Assembly: GCF_003633685.1 (NCBI RefSeq)
Contig: NZ_RBKT01000001.1
Location: 3,782,001 to 3,846,000, forward strand
Direction: 5' to 3'
Source of the DNA: Micromonospora pisi
GTDB lineage: Bacteria > Actinomycetota > Actinomycetes > Mycobacteriales > Micromonosporaceae
Length of the DNA stretch: 64,000 nucleotides
The translations under genes and the position numbers were made by a program. Below the pieces are notes generated by a model. That model saw only the letters and a list, made by a program, of their open reading frames with translations, did no database searches and was not told the origin of the DNA. Of this stretch, positions 24,465 through 32,883 are shown one piece after another; position 1 is the first letter of the stretch; every line of letters begins with the position of its first letter.

Positions 24465-24589
24465 CGCCGACCTCCCGTGCCACGGTTAGGGCTCGCCCAT
24501 TCTGCTCGGTATACCAGGCAAACCTGCTGTAAGTATCCGAAACTCATCATTTGCCCACAACTTGCCGCGCACCAGGCCAGCGAAAACCA

Positions 24590-25375
24590 TCAGGCGGTGA
24601 TGACGTGCACCCCGGCCTGCCGGAACCCGTCGACGATCGCCGGATCGGCCCCGGAGTCGGTTACCAGTGTTTCCACCCGTTCCACCGGGCAGATCCGGGC
24701 GAAGGCGTGACCACCCAGCTTGGACGAATCCGCGATGATCACCACGCGCTTGGCGCGAGCCACCATCAGATTGTTCATCGACGCCTCGCCCTCGTGGTGG
24801 GCTGCCGCGCCGAGCTGTACGTCGATCGCGTCCACCCCGAGCAACGCCACATCCAGGGTCACCTCGCGCAACAACGCCCCGCCGAGCGGTCCGACCAGCT
24901 CGAACGACTGCGGCCGGACCACACCACCGGCCACCACCACCTTCATCCGGGAGCGGACCAGCAGTTCGTTGGCGATGTTCAGCGCGTTGGTGACCACGGT
25001 CAACTGTGCACCGTCCGCACTGGTGTTGAGGTCCGGTCGGACGGCGAGCGCGCGGGCGACCTCGGTGGTCGTGGTGCCGCCGTTGAGGCCGACCACCATG
25101 CCGGGCGCGACCAGCGCGGCGGCGGCGGTACCGATCCGCTGCTTCTCGGCCGAGTGCTTCGCCGTCTTGTACCGCAACGGCAGGTCGTACGAGACCCCGT
25201 TGGCGACCGCGCCACCCCGGGTCCGGTTGATCATCTGCTGCTGGGCGAGTTGGTCGAAGTCGCGGCGGATGGTGGCCTGCGAGACGTCCAGCCGCGCGGC
25301 GGCATCCTCCACACTGACCCGGCCGCTCTCGGTCAGCAGCTCAAGCAGGGCGTTCCATCTCGCGTACCGGTCCAC
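24590..25375 (-). CDS. DeoR/GlpR family regulator of the amino-sugar operon
   Basis: The 261-residue protein has an N-terminal DeoR helix-turn-helix (RVSVEDAAARLDVSQATIRRDFDQLAQQ) and a C-terminal sugar-phosphate sensor of the GlpR type with GGTTTTEVARAL and VVVAGGVVRPQSFELVG. GGAGG stands before the GTG at 25375, and the upstream ATG at 25393 overlaps that site, so GTG is preferred. It is divergent from the SIS-ROK-NagA operon and very likely controls it, with a phosphorylated amino sugar as effector (inference). Repeated GCGCGAA motifs lie in the shared promoter region. Confidence 0.87.
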   Translation of the reverse strand: MDRYARWNALLELLTESGRVSVEDAAARLDVSQATIRRDFDQLAQQQMINRTRGGAVANGVSYDLPLRYKTAKHSAEKQRIGTAAAALVAPGMVVGLNGGTTTTEVARALAVRPDLNTSADGAQLTVVTNALNIANELLVRSRMKVVVAGGVVRPQSFELVGPLGGALLREVTLDVALLGVDAIDVQLGAAAHHEGEASMNNLMVARAKRVVIIADSSKLGGHAFARICPVERVETLVTDSGADPAIVDGFRQAGVHVITA

Positions 25376-25422
25376 CGCGAGGCCTCCATGCACGTACGGT
25401 GATTGATTGCGTGCACACTAGT

Positions 25423-25516
25423 GCGCGAAACTGCGGTCGCGCAAAGAACGGCTCTGCGCGAAGCCACATTTAGTTGCCAGGTCGAACATGTTTCGAGCAG
25501 AATAACGCGCGAAAGA
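25423..25516. promoter_or_regulatory. Phased GCGC(G/A)AA repeats, candidate DeoR operators
   Basis: GCGCGAA at 25424, GCGCAAA at 25440, GCGCGAA at 25457 and GCGCGAA at 25508 are direct repeats spaced 16, 17 and 51 bp, the last being three times 17. They fill the space between the divergent DeoR-type gene and the SIS gene. DeoR-family proteins commonly bind several direct repeats. Confidence 0.5.
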
Positions 25517-25568
25517 CGGTCGGAACGAACGGTATCGCGCAGCAATTCTCGTCACCCGAGGAGCCCTG

Positions 25569-26498
25569 ATGGCGTACGTCGACGCGGAAATCACCAGCCA
25601 ACCCGACTGTTGGCTGCAGGCAGCCGCACTCGCCGACCCGTCGGCCGAGGCACTGCCCCGACCCGGTGAGCGGGTGGCCGTGATCGGCTGCGGTACCTCC
25701 TGGTTCATCGGCATGGCCTACGCCGGCCTGCGCGAACGCGCCGGCCACGGCGAAACCGACGCGTTCCAGGCGTCCGAGTTCCCGACCGGGCGACACTACG
25801 ACCGGATCATCGCGATCACCCGGTCCGGCACCACCACCGAGGTCCTCGACCTGCTCGCCGCCGTACGGGGCCGGACCGCGACCACGGTCATCGTCGGCGA
25901 CCCGGACTCACCCGCGGTCGGCCTCGCCGACGCCGACGTACGACTCCCCTTCGCCGACGAACGCTCGGTGGTGCAGACCCGCTTCGCCACCAGCGCCCTG
26001 GCGCTGCTCCGCGCCCACCTCGGCGAGAACCTCACCGCACTGGCCGCCGACGCGGAAGTCGCCGTACGGGCCCCGCTCCCGGTCGACCCGGGCCTGATCG
26101 AACAGGCCACCTTCCTCGGCCGGGGCTGGACCATCGGGCTCGCCCAGGAGGCCGCGCTGAAGTGCCGGGAGGCGGCCACCTTCTGGTCCGAGGCGTACCC
26201 GGCGATGGACTACCGGCACGGCCCGGTCGCGATCGCCGGCCCCGGACGGATGGTCTGGGCGTTCGGCGAGATCCCGGACGGGCTGGCCGAGGAGATCGCC
26301 TGCACCGGCGCCGCCTTCGTGCACAGCCGCACCAACGGCACCCACACCGTGCTCGGCGACTGGGCCGCCGGGCGTACCCCGCTCGACCCGATGGCCGACC
26401 TCATCCTGGCCCAGCGCTTCGCGGTGGCCCTGGCCACCAGCCGTGGCCTCGACCCGGACGCGCCACGAAACCTGACCCGCTCCGTGGTGCTCGCGTGA
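25569..26498 (+). CDS. SIS-domain sugar isomerase/deaminase-like protein
   Basis: The 309-residue protein has two SIS domains and no glutaminase domain: AVIGCGTSWFIGMAYAGL and ITRSGTTTEVLDLLAAV in the first, then KCREAATFWSEAYPAMDYRHGP in the second, like the isomerase half of GlmS and the AgaS family. It probably converts an amino-sugar phosphate to fructose- or tagatose-6-phosphate. GAGGAG precedes the ATG at 25569. GTGA overlap with the ROK kinase gene shows coupling. Confidence 0.85.
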   Translation: MAYVDAEITSQPDCWLQAAALADPSAEALPRPGERVAVIGCGTSWFIGMAYAGLRERAGHGETDAFQASEFPTGRHYDRIIAITRSGTTTEVLDLLAAVRGRTATTVIVGDPDSPAVGLADADVRLPFADERSVVQTRFATSALALLRAHLGENLTALAADAEVAVRAPLPVDPGLIEQATFLGRGWTIGLAQEAALKCREAATFWSEAYPAMDYRHGPVAIAGPGRMVWAFGEIPDGLAEEIACTGAAFVHSRTNGTHTVLGDWAAGRTPLDPMADLILAQRFAVALATSRGLDPDAPRNLTRSVVLA

Positions 26499-27496
26499 CG
26501 GACGTTCTCCCGACGGCCCCGTCGACCGAGCCCGCCCACCCCTCCGTGGTGATCGCGCTCGACGTCGGCGGGACCGGCATCAAGTCCGCCCTGGTCCGGC
26601 CGGACGGCTCCACCCACCACAGCGAACGCCACCCGACCGGCGCCGACCGGGGACCGGCGGCGGTGGTCGAGACCATCCTCACCGTCGCCGAGGGCCTGGC
26701 CGGCCGGGCGCGCGCCGACGGCCTCGCCCCGGTGGCGGTCGGCATCGCGGTGCCCGGAGTGGTGGACCAGGCGGCCGGGGTGGCGGTCTGGTCGGCGAAC
26801 CTCGGCTTCCGTGACGTACCGCTACGGGACCTGGTCAGCGAACGGCTCGGGCTGCCCTCGGCGCTCGGCCACGACGTACGCGTCGGCGGCATTGCGGAGG
26901 CACGGCTCGGCGCCGGCCGGGGCGACCGGTACGTCCTCTTCACAGCCATCGGCACCGGCATCGCCGCCGCGCTCACCATCGACGGTACGGCCTTCGTCGG
27001 CGCCCACGGCGCGGCCGGCGAACTCGGCCACATCGTCGTACGCCCGGACGGGCCGAAGTGCGGCTGCGGTCAGGTCGGCTGCCTGGAGGCGATCGCCTCG
27101 GCCGCCGCCGTCGGCCGCCGCTACACCGCACTCGCCGGCTCCGGCAGCACCGGGGACCGGGTCAGTGCCGCCGAGGTGGTCCGCCGGGCGGCGGGCGGCG
27201 AGGAACTGGCCGTCCGGATCTGGCAGGAGACCGTCGACGCACTGGCGGACGGGCTGCTGATCGCCCAGGCGCTCTACGACCCGGCGGTGGTGGTGGTCGG
27301 CGGCGGTCTGGCCGAGGCCGGCGACGACCTGCTCGTGCCGCTGCGTACGGCGCTGCGCGCCCGACTCACCTTCCACCGCGAACCCCGACTGGTGCCGGCC
27401 GCGCTCGGCGACGAGGCCGGCTGCCTCGGCGCCGCACTGCTCGCCCTGGACACCATCGGCGACCTCGAAACCGGCAGCGCCGCCCACATCCCCTGA
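26495..27496 (+). CDS. ROK family sugar kinase (N-acetylglucosamine/glucose type)
   Basis: The 333-residue kinase has the phosphate-binding IALDVGGTGIKSALV, the substrate/zinc region GELGHIVV and the ROK zinc motif CGCGQVGCLEAIAS. It should phosphorylate the C6 of an N-acetylated hexosamine, giving the substrate for NagA downstream. It starts at the GTG at 26495, overlapping the SIS stop; the longer open frame upstream is a shadow. The regulator HTH seen in some ROK proteins is absent, so this is a kinase. Confidence 0.88.
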   Translation: MTDVLPTAPSTEPAHPSVVIALDVGGTGIKSALVRPDGSTHHSERHPTGADRGPAAVVETILTVAEGLAGRARADGLAPVAVGIAVPGVVDQAAGVAVWSANLGFRDVPLRDLVSERLGLPSALGHDVRVGGIAEARLGAGRGDRYVLFTAIGTGIAAALTIDGTAFVGAHGAAGELGHIVVRPDGPKCGCGQVGCLEAIASAAAVGRRYTALAGSGSTGDRVSAAEVVRRAAGGEELAVRIWQETVDALADGLLIAQALYDPAVVVVGGGLAEAGDDLLVPLRTALRARLTFHREPRLVPAALGDEAGCLGAALLALDTIGDLETGSAAHIP

Positions 27497-27515
27497 CAGG
27501 CTGGAGAGAGCCCTC

Positions 27516-28625
27516 GTGACCGACCGCGTGACTGGCAAGGTGGTAACCCCGACCGGGATCATCCGGCAGGGCTGCGTGGAGATCAGCGGCGAGCGGATCA
27601 CCGCGGTCGCGGAGTATCCGTCGATCCGGGACGGAAACTGGATCGTGCCCGGGTTCGTCGACATCCACAGCCACGGCGGCGGCGGGCACAGCTTCACCAC
27701 CGGCGACGCCGACGCGGCGCGGGCGGCCGCGCGGTTCCACCTCTCCCACGGCAGCACCACCCTGCTGGCCAGCCTGGTCAGCTCCCCGTACGAGTTGATG
27801 CACGACGCCACCGCCGCGTTCGCCCCGCTGGTCAAGGAGGGGGTGCTCGCCGGTGTGCACTACGAGGGTCCGTACCTGTCGGAGGCGCGGTGCGGGGCAC
27901 AGAACCCGGAGTTCCTCCGCGACCCGTCCCTGGACGAACTGGGCAAGCTGATCGAGGTCGGTGACGGCGCTCTGCGCATGGTCACCATCGCCCCGGAGCG
28001 GCCGGGGGCGCTGGAGGTGATCCGGCTACTCGTCTCCCGTGGCATCGTCGCCGCGATCGGCCACAGCGACGCCACGTACGACCAGACGATGGCCGGGATC
28101 AAGGCCGGGGCGACCGTCGCGACCCACCTCTTCAACGGCATGCGTGCGCCGCACCACCGCGAACCCGGCCCGGTCTTCGCGCTGCTCGGCGCGGCCGGTG
28201 TGGTCTGTGAACTGGTCGCCGACGGGGTTCACCTGCATGACGGCACGCTGAATTTCGCCGCCACGGTCGGTGGCGCGGACCGGTCCGCGCTGGTCACCGA
28301 CGCGATGGCCGCCGCCGGTATGCCCGACGGCGAGTACGAGCTCGGTGGTCAGGCGGTCACGGTCACCAACCGGGAGGCCCGGCTCAGCCGCGACGGCGCG
28401 ATCGCCGGCAGCACCCTGACCATGGACGCCGCCCTGCGTCGGGCGGTCAGCGTCGGCATCGGTATGCCGGACGCGACCCGGATGGCCTCCACCACCCCGG
28501 CCCGCGCCATCGGCCTCGGTGACCACCTCGGTGCCCTCATCCCGGGCCTCCGCGCCGACCTGGTGGAACTGGACGAGAACCTTCAGGTCCTCCGCGTCAT
28601 GCGCGCCGGCACCTGGCTCCCCTAA
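27516..28625 (+). CDS. nagA: N-acetylglucosamine-6-phosphate deacetylase
   Basis: The 369-residue amidohydrolase has IVPGFVDIHSHGGGGHSF, HYEGPYLSEARCGAQN with the metal glutamate, IGHSDATYDQ, ATHLFNGM and the catalytic aspartate in LVTDAMAAAG, all typical of NagA. It removes the acetyl group from GlcNAc-6-P. GGAGAGAG precedes the GTG at 27516, and the gene follows the kinase by 19 bp in the same operon. An inverted-repeat element follows its stop. Confidence 0.92.
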   Translation: MTDRVTGKVVTPTGIIRQGCVEISGERITAVAEYPSIRDGNWIVPGFVDIHSHGGGGHSFTTGDADAARAAARFHLSHGSTTLLASLVSSPYELMHDATAAFAPLVKEGVLAGVHYEGPYLSEARCGAQNPEFLRDPSLDELGKLIEVGDGALRMVTIAPERPGALEVIRLLVSRGIVAAIGHSDATYDQTMAGIKAGATVATHLFNGMRAPHHREPGPVFALLGAAGVVCELVADGVHLHDGTLNFAATVGGADRSALVTDAMAAAGMPDGEYELGGQAVTVTNREARLSRDGAIAGSTLTMDAALRRAVSVGIGMPDATRMASTTPARAIGLGDHLGALIPGLRADLVELDENLQVLRVMRAGTWLP

Positions 28626-28659
28626 CCCCACCCCCACCCCCCTCCCCTCCCCACCCCCT

Positions 28660-28723
28660 CCGCGATCTAGGGCAAATCAGCACTGCTGGAGATCAACGCA
28701 CGACGATCAGCCCTAGATCGCGG
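28660..28723. repeat. CGATCTAGGG inverted-repeat element, copy 2
   Basis: CCGCGATCTAGGG (28660-28672) and CCCTAGATCGCGG (28711-28723) are perfect 13-bp arms. It shares CGATCTAGGGCAAATCAGC with copy 1 near 2.4 kb. It lies between the convergent nagA and APC permease genes and overlaps the last codons of the permease frame. Confidence 0.75.
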
Positions 28724-29990
28724 GGGATTTGGGGCGGAGGAGGGTGCGGGTGAGGGTGCCCACGATCAGGACGATCAGGGCGGCCAGGACGCTGGGCAGA
28801 GGGAGGGTCGCGGCGAGGGTGAGGCAGCCGACCAGGCCGAGCAGGGCGATCAGGCGTACGGGCAGCCGTCGGGCGGGATCGGGACCCAGGGTGAGCGCCG
28901 CCGCGTTGGTGATCGCGTAGTAGACCAGCACGGTGCAACTGGAGAAGCCGATCGCGGTGGTCAGGTCACCGAGGCTGACCAGGATGATCACCAGCCCCGC
29001 CACCAGCAGCTCCGCCCGGTGCGGCACCCGTCGGCGGGGATGTACGGCGGCGAGCGCACCGGGCAGGTCACGGCGCCGGGCCATGGCCAGCGCCGTACGG
29101 CCGACTCCGGCGACCAGGGCCAGCAGTACGCCGGTGACGGCGACCGCCGCGCCGACGCGTACCAGCCAGGCGAGGCCGGGCAGTCCGGCGGCGGTGACCA
29201 CGTCGGCCAGGGGCGCGGACGAGTCGGCGAGCCGGTCGGCGCCGAGCACGGAGAGGCTGACCATGGCGAGCGTGAGGTAGACCAGCAGGACCAGCCCGAG
29301 CGCGAGCGGCACCGCGCGTGGGATGGTGCGCTCCGGGTCGCGTACCTCCTCGCCGAGGGTGGCGATCCGGGCGTAGCCGGCGAAGGCGAAGAAGAGCAGG
29401 CCGGCGGCGCCGAGTACGCCGTACCCGCTGATGCCGGCACGGTCGACGAGCCGGGCCGGATCGGCGGACCCGGTGACCAGCCCGATGACCGTGACCGCCG
29501 CGAGCACCGCCAGGGTCGCCGCGACCAGCCAGCGGGTGACGCGGGCGGTCTTGCTGATGCCGCCGAGGTTGACCGCGGTCACCGCGACGACGGCGACCAC
29601 GGCGACCAGCCGGGCGTGGCCGGGCCAGAGGTACGCGCCGATGGTGAGCGCCATCGCGGCGCAGCTCGCCGTCTTGCCGGCGACGAAGCTCCAGCCGGCG
29701 AGAAAGCCGGCGAAGTCGCCGAGCCGCTCCCGTCCGTAGACGTAGGTGCCGCCGGATTCGGGGTAGCGGGCGGCGAGCCGGGCCGAGCTGTTCGCGTTGC
29801 AGTAGCCGACAAGACCGGCGACGGCGAGCGCGGTCAGGAGTCCGATGCCGCTGCCGGCGGCGGCGGTCGCCGGGGCGAAGACCACGAAGACGCCCGCGCC
29901 GAGCATCGAGCCGAGCCCGATGATCACCGCGTCGCGTACGCCGAGGCGCCGGTCAAGGGGGGCGGCTGCGGCCGGCTGTTGTCGTTGCAC
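28713..29990 (-). CDS. Amino acid permease (APC superfamily)
   Basis: The 425-residue protein has about twelve membrane helices, with the APC first helix VIIGLGSMLGAGVFVVFAPA (the glycine-rich substrate break) and ESGGTYVYGRE after TM2. FFAFAGYARIATLGEEVRDPERTIPRA is the helix-6/7 hallmark. It should import a neutral amino acid or amine by proton symport. The GTG at 29990 is chosen because RRLGVRDAVIIG follows directly; another GTG at 30041 would overlap the upstream phosphatase gene. Confidence 0.85.
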   Translation of the reverse strand: MQRQQPAAAAPLDRRLGVRDAVIIGLGSMLGAGVFVVFAPATAAAGSGIGLLTALAVAGLVGYCNANSSARLAARYPESGGTYVYGRERLGDFAGFLAGWSFVAGKTASCAAMALTIGAYLWPGHARLVAVVAVVAVTAVNLGGISKTARVTRWLVAATLAVLAAVTVIGLVTGSADPARLVDRAGISGYGVLGAAGLLFFAFAGYARIATLGEEVRDPERTIPRAVPLALGLVLLVYLTLAMVSLSVLGADRLADSSAPLADVVTAAGLPGLAWLVRVGAAVAVTGVLLALVAGVGRTALAMARRRDLPGALAAVHPRRRVPHRAELLVAGLVIILVSLGDLTTAIGFSSCTVLVYYAITNAAALTLGPDPARRLPVRLIALLGLVGCLTLAATLPLPSVLAALIVLIVGTLTRTLLRPKSPAI

Positions 29991-30000
29991 GAGCCGCAGA

Positions 30001-30783
30001 CTAGGGGGCGGAGGTGAACACTCCGGGTCGGTCGAGCCCACCGCGCAGGGCCGGGAGCGGCAGGTCGTCCCAGGGGATCCGGGTGAGCAGCCGGTCGACG
30101 AAGAGGCCGAGCAGGATGCCGGCGACGCTGTCGGTGATCCAGTGCCAGCTGAGGTAGGTGGTGGTGCAGAAGACGATCAGCGGAGGCGCGATCCGGATGA
30201 CCCGGGCCAGGGCCGCCGGCGGGTGCGGGCGGCCCAGCGTACGCAGGAAGGCGACCAGGAGCAGGGCGATCGCGCCGTACCAGATGATCGCGTTCGCGAC
30301 GTGCCCGGACGGGTAGGACATGCTGTATTCGCCCGCCGGCAGCTGGCTGTTGAAGATCTTCACCGACTCTTCCGGCGGCAGCTTCGAGGTGGGCGCGGCC
30401 CGGTCGGTCCAGATCTTGAGTGGCCCGATGGTGAGGTACGTCGCCGCGTAGGCGGCGGCCACCACCAGCAGCGGCCGGATCGAGCGGGATCGCAGGGCGG
30501 TGAGGATGCCCAGGATCGCGGCGACCGGGGTGAGCAGCCAGCCGCCCTGGCCGAGGAAGTTGAAGACCCGGGCGATCCAGTAGGCGAAGTCGGGGCGGTT
30601 GTTGTCGGACCATTCGCGTACGGCCTGGTCGATGCCGTAGAGGTGGCCGTTGGCCAGGGCGAGGGTGAGCCCGGCCAGTCCGGCGAGCAGGAGGAGGTCG
30701 AGCCACCAGCCGCCGGGGTACACCGGACGCAGCCGTAGCCCGCTGCGCCGTACCGTCCCGGTTCCCTGTCCGCTCTCTCGCAC
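30001..30783 (-). CDS. PAP2 family membrane phosphatase
   Basis: The 260-residue protein has about five or six membrane helices and the three PAP2 phosphatase motifs: KIWTDRAAP, YPSGH and the histidine/aspartate in LSWHWITDSVAGILLG. It should dephosphorylate a lipid phosphate such as phosphatidate or undecaprenyl diphosphate on the outer face. The GTG at 30783 lies 6 nt after TAGCTT, a leaderless arrangement. The APC permease gene follows closely. Confidence 0.88.
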   Translation of the reverse strand: MRESGQGTGTVRRSGLRLRPVYPGGWWLDLLLLAGLAGLTLALANGHLYGIDQAVREWSDNNRPDFAYWIARVFNFLGQGGWLLTPVAAILGILTALRSRSIRPLLVVAAAYAATYLTIGPLKIWTDRAAPTSKLPPEESVKIFNSQLPAGEYSMSYPSGHVANAIIWYGAIALLLVAFLRTLGRPHPPAALARVIRIAPPLIVFCTTTYLSWHWITDSVAGILLGLFVDRLLTRIPWDDLPLPALRGGLDRPGVFTSAP

Positions 30784-30789
30784 CCGCCC

Positions 30790-30795
30790 AAGCTA
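30790..30795 (-). promoter_or_regulatory. Candidate -10 of leaderless PAP2 gene
   Basis: Minus-strand TAGCTT is followed by 6 nt and then the GTG at 30783. Confidence 0.4.
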
Positions 30796-30935
30796 CCGTG
30801 CCCTGTCCCGATGCCCCGTTGCGCGCACACTGTCCCCCCGACCTCTGCACAGGATCCACGCGGTGCGCCGGGGCGGGTGTGTGACGGGCCACGGTGGGGA
30901 GCGTTGTGGGGGCCGGAGCCGGCATGCTTGTCCCC

Positions 30936-32177
30936 GTGCGCATCACCTCGGCCCTCGTCGACCCGGCGCTGCTCGATCTACCGTGGTCGAAGCCGCTGGA
31001 GGAGTGGCCGGCTGACCATTTGGTGGCACTCCCGCAGGGCATTTCCCGGCATATCGTACGTTTCGTACGTCTTGCCAACACCGTGTACGCGGTCAAGGAG
31101 ACCGGCGAACGGGTCGCCGAGCGGGAGTACGACCTGCTCCGCGCACTGGAACGGATCGACTTCCCGTCGGTGCAGGCGGTGGCGATCGTCGCCGACCGAC
31201 AGGACGACAACGGGGAACCGCTGGACCCCGTACTGATCACGAAGCATCTACAGTTCTCGCTGCCGTACCGGGCACTCTTCTCGCACACGCTGCGCCCGGA
31301 GACGATGACCCGGCTGCTCGACGCGCTCGCCGCGCTGATCGTACGGATGCATCTGACCGGTTTCTTCTGGGGCGACTGCTCGCTGTCGAACACGCTCTTC
31401 CGGCGCGATGCCGGGGCGTTCGCCGCCTACCTGGTCGACGCGGAGACCGGGGCACTGCGCAACCAGCTCTCCAACGGGCAGCGCAGCGAGGACATCGAGA
31501 TCGCCCGGGTGAACATCTTCGGTGAGGCGCTCGACCTCCAGGCCGCCGGACTGCTGCACGAGGCGATCGACCCGGAGCAGGTCGCCGACCAGGTGGTGGA
31601 ACGCTACGAGCGGCTCTGGCACGAGATCACGTACGAGCAGCAGGTGGAGCGGGACGACCGGCACGACATCGAGGGCCGGATCCGGCGGCTCAACGAGATG
31701 GGCTTCGACGTCGCCGAGGTCGCCATGTCCCTTGTGGACAACGGCCGTTACCTGGTACGCCCCAAGGTCGTCGACGCGGGTTACCACAGCCGGCGACTGC
31801 TCCGACTGACCGGACTCGACGCCGAGGAGAACCAGGCCCGGCGACTCCTCAACGACCTGGACACCTACCGCGCCGAGAGCGACCTGTCGGACGAGCAGCA
31901 GTCCGCGCACCGCTGGCTCACCGAGGTCTTCGAACCCGTCGTCCGGGCCGTTCCGGCCCACCTGCGCCGCAAACTGGAGCCGGCCGAGCTGTTCGTGCAG
32001 ATCATCGAGCACCGGTGGCGGCTCTCCGAGGAGGCCGGACGGGACGTCGGGCTGGCCCCGGCGGTGCAGTCGTTCATGGCCGATGTGCTGGTGCACCGGC
32101 CGGACGAGCAGGCCGTGCTCGGCGTACCGATCCAGGCCGCGCAGAATCCGGTGGAACCGGCGCAACCCCGGAGTTGA
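30936..32177 (+). CDS. DUF4032 protein with kinase-like fold
   Basis: The 413-residue protein begins VRITSALVDPALLDLPWSKP. VYAVKETGERVAEREYDLL looks like the beta3 lysine and alphaC glutamate, and FFWGDCSLSNTLFR followed by YLVDAETGAL looks like the catalytic loop and metal-binding D-x-E of kinases such as lipopolysaccharide/aminoglycoside kinases. The C-terminal half is the DUF4032 helical region. Function is unknown. The GTG at 30936 follows CATGCT by 7 nt; the in-frame ATG at 30924 would lie on that hexamer. Confidence 0.8.
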   Translation: MRITSALVDPALLDLPWSKPLEEWPADHLVALPQGISRHIVRFVRLANTVYAVKETGERVAEREYDLLRALERIDFPSVQAVAIVADRQDDNGEPLDPVLITKHLQFSLPYRALFSHTLRPETMTRLLDALAALIVRMHLTGFFWGDCSLSNTLFRRDAGAFAAYLVDAETGALRNQLSNGQRSEDIEIARVNIFGEALDLQAAGLLHEAIDPEQVADQVVERYERLWHEITYEQQVERDDRHDIEGRIRRLNEMGFDVAEVAMSLVDNGRYLVRPKVVDAGYHSRRLLRLTGLDAEENQARRLLNDLDTYRAESDLSDEQQSAHRWLTEVFEPVVRAVPAHLRRKLEPAELFVQIIEHRWRLSEEAGRDVGLAPAVQSFMADVLVHRPDEQAVLGVPIQAAQNPVEPAQPRS

Positions 32178-32226
32178 CCTCCGTACCGGTTGCGACGGGT
32201 GGGAGACGGAGCGGATCAGTTATACC

Positions 32227-32259
32227 TTGACCGACAAGTGAAACGGTACGTATCGTTCC
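32227..32259 (+). promoter_or_regulatory. Promoter and TetR-type operator
   Basis: TTGACC (32227-32232) and TATCGT (32251-32256) are spaced 18 nt. The sequence GAAACGGTACGTATCGTTCC (32240-32259) is palindromic at 16 of 20 positions and covers the -10, as expected of an autorepression site. The ATG at 32264 follows the -10 by 7 nt, so the transcript would be leaderless. Confidence 0.6.
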
Positions 32260-32263
32260 GGTC

Positions 32264-32863
32264 ATGGAGCTGTCGTTCACCTCGGACTCGACGGCCGGCC
32301 CGCGCTCCGCCCCTAAGATCCTGAGCGCGGCGCGGGACGTACTGGCCAGCCAGGGCTACTCGGCCCTCACCATCGAGGCGGTCGCGGCGGCTGCGGGCGT
32401 CGGCAAGTCGACCATCTACCGCTGGTGGACGAGCAAGGAGGCACTTCTCGCCGACGCGCTCGCCGACATCTTCCGCAGCGAGGAGATCCCCGACCTCGGC
32501 GACACCCGCGCCGAACTGCGCCGGGCCGTCGACATGACGATCGACAACTACGCCAACGAGGATCTCGCGGCGGCGTTGCCCTCGCTCGCCGCCGGCCTTC
32601 TCCCCAACCCGGAACTGATGGCCCGCTTTCGGGAGGCGTTCCTGCACCGTAAGCGCGAGAACATCGCGGTCGCGCTGCGCCGGGGCATCCAGCGCGGCGA
32701 CCTGCCCGCCGGTCTCGACACCGAACTGGTCCAGGACCTGTGGGCCGGCACCCTGCTGTACCGCCGACTCATGATCGGATCACCCCTCGACGAAGACCTC
32801 GCCGAGCGCCTCGTACGACTCGTCGTCGACTCCCCCGAAGCCCTCAACACGCCGTCCGCCTGA
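32264..32863 (+). CDS. TetR family transcriptional regulator
   Basis: The 199-residue protein has an N-terminal TetR helix-turn-helix (ILSAARDVLASQGYSALTIEAVAAAAGVGKSTIYRWWTSKEALL) and a helical effector-binding domain ending with the TetR_C region LVQDLWAGTLLYRRL. A palindromic operator covers its own -10 box, so autorepression is likely. The effector and other targets are not evident; neighbours are the DUF4032 gene upstream and the convergent RCK/channel gene. Confidence 0.9.
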   Translation: MELSFTSDSTAGPRSAPKILSAARDVLASQGYSALTIEAVAAAAGVGKSTIYRWWTSKEALLADALADIFRSEEIPDLGDTRAELRRAVDMTIDNYANEDLAAALPSLAAGLLPNPELMARFREAFLHRKRENIAVALRRGIQRGDLPAGLDTELVQDLWAGTLLYRRLMIGSPLDEDLAERLVRLVVDSPEALNTPSA

Positions 32864-32883
32864 GACGGCCGACGGCCCGTCCG

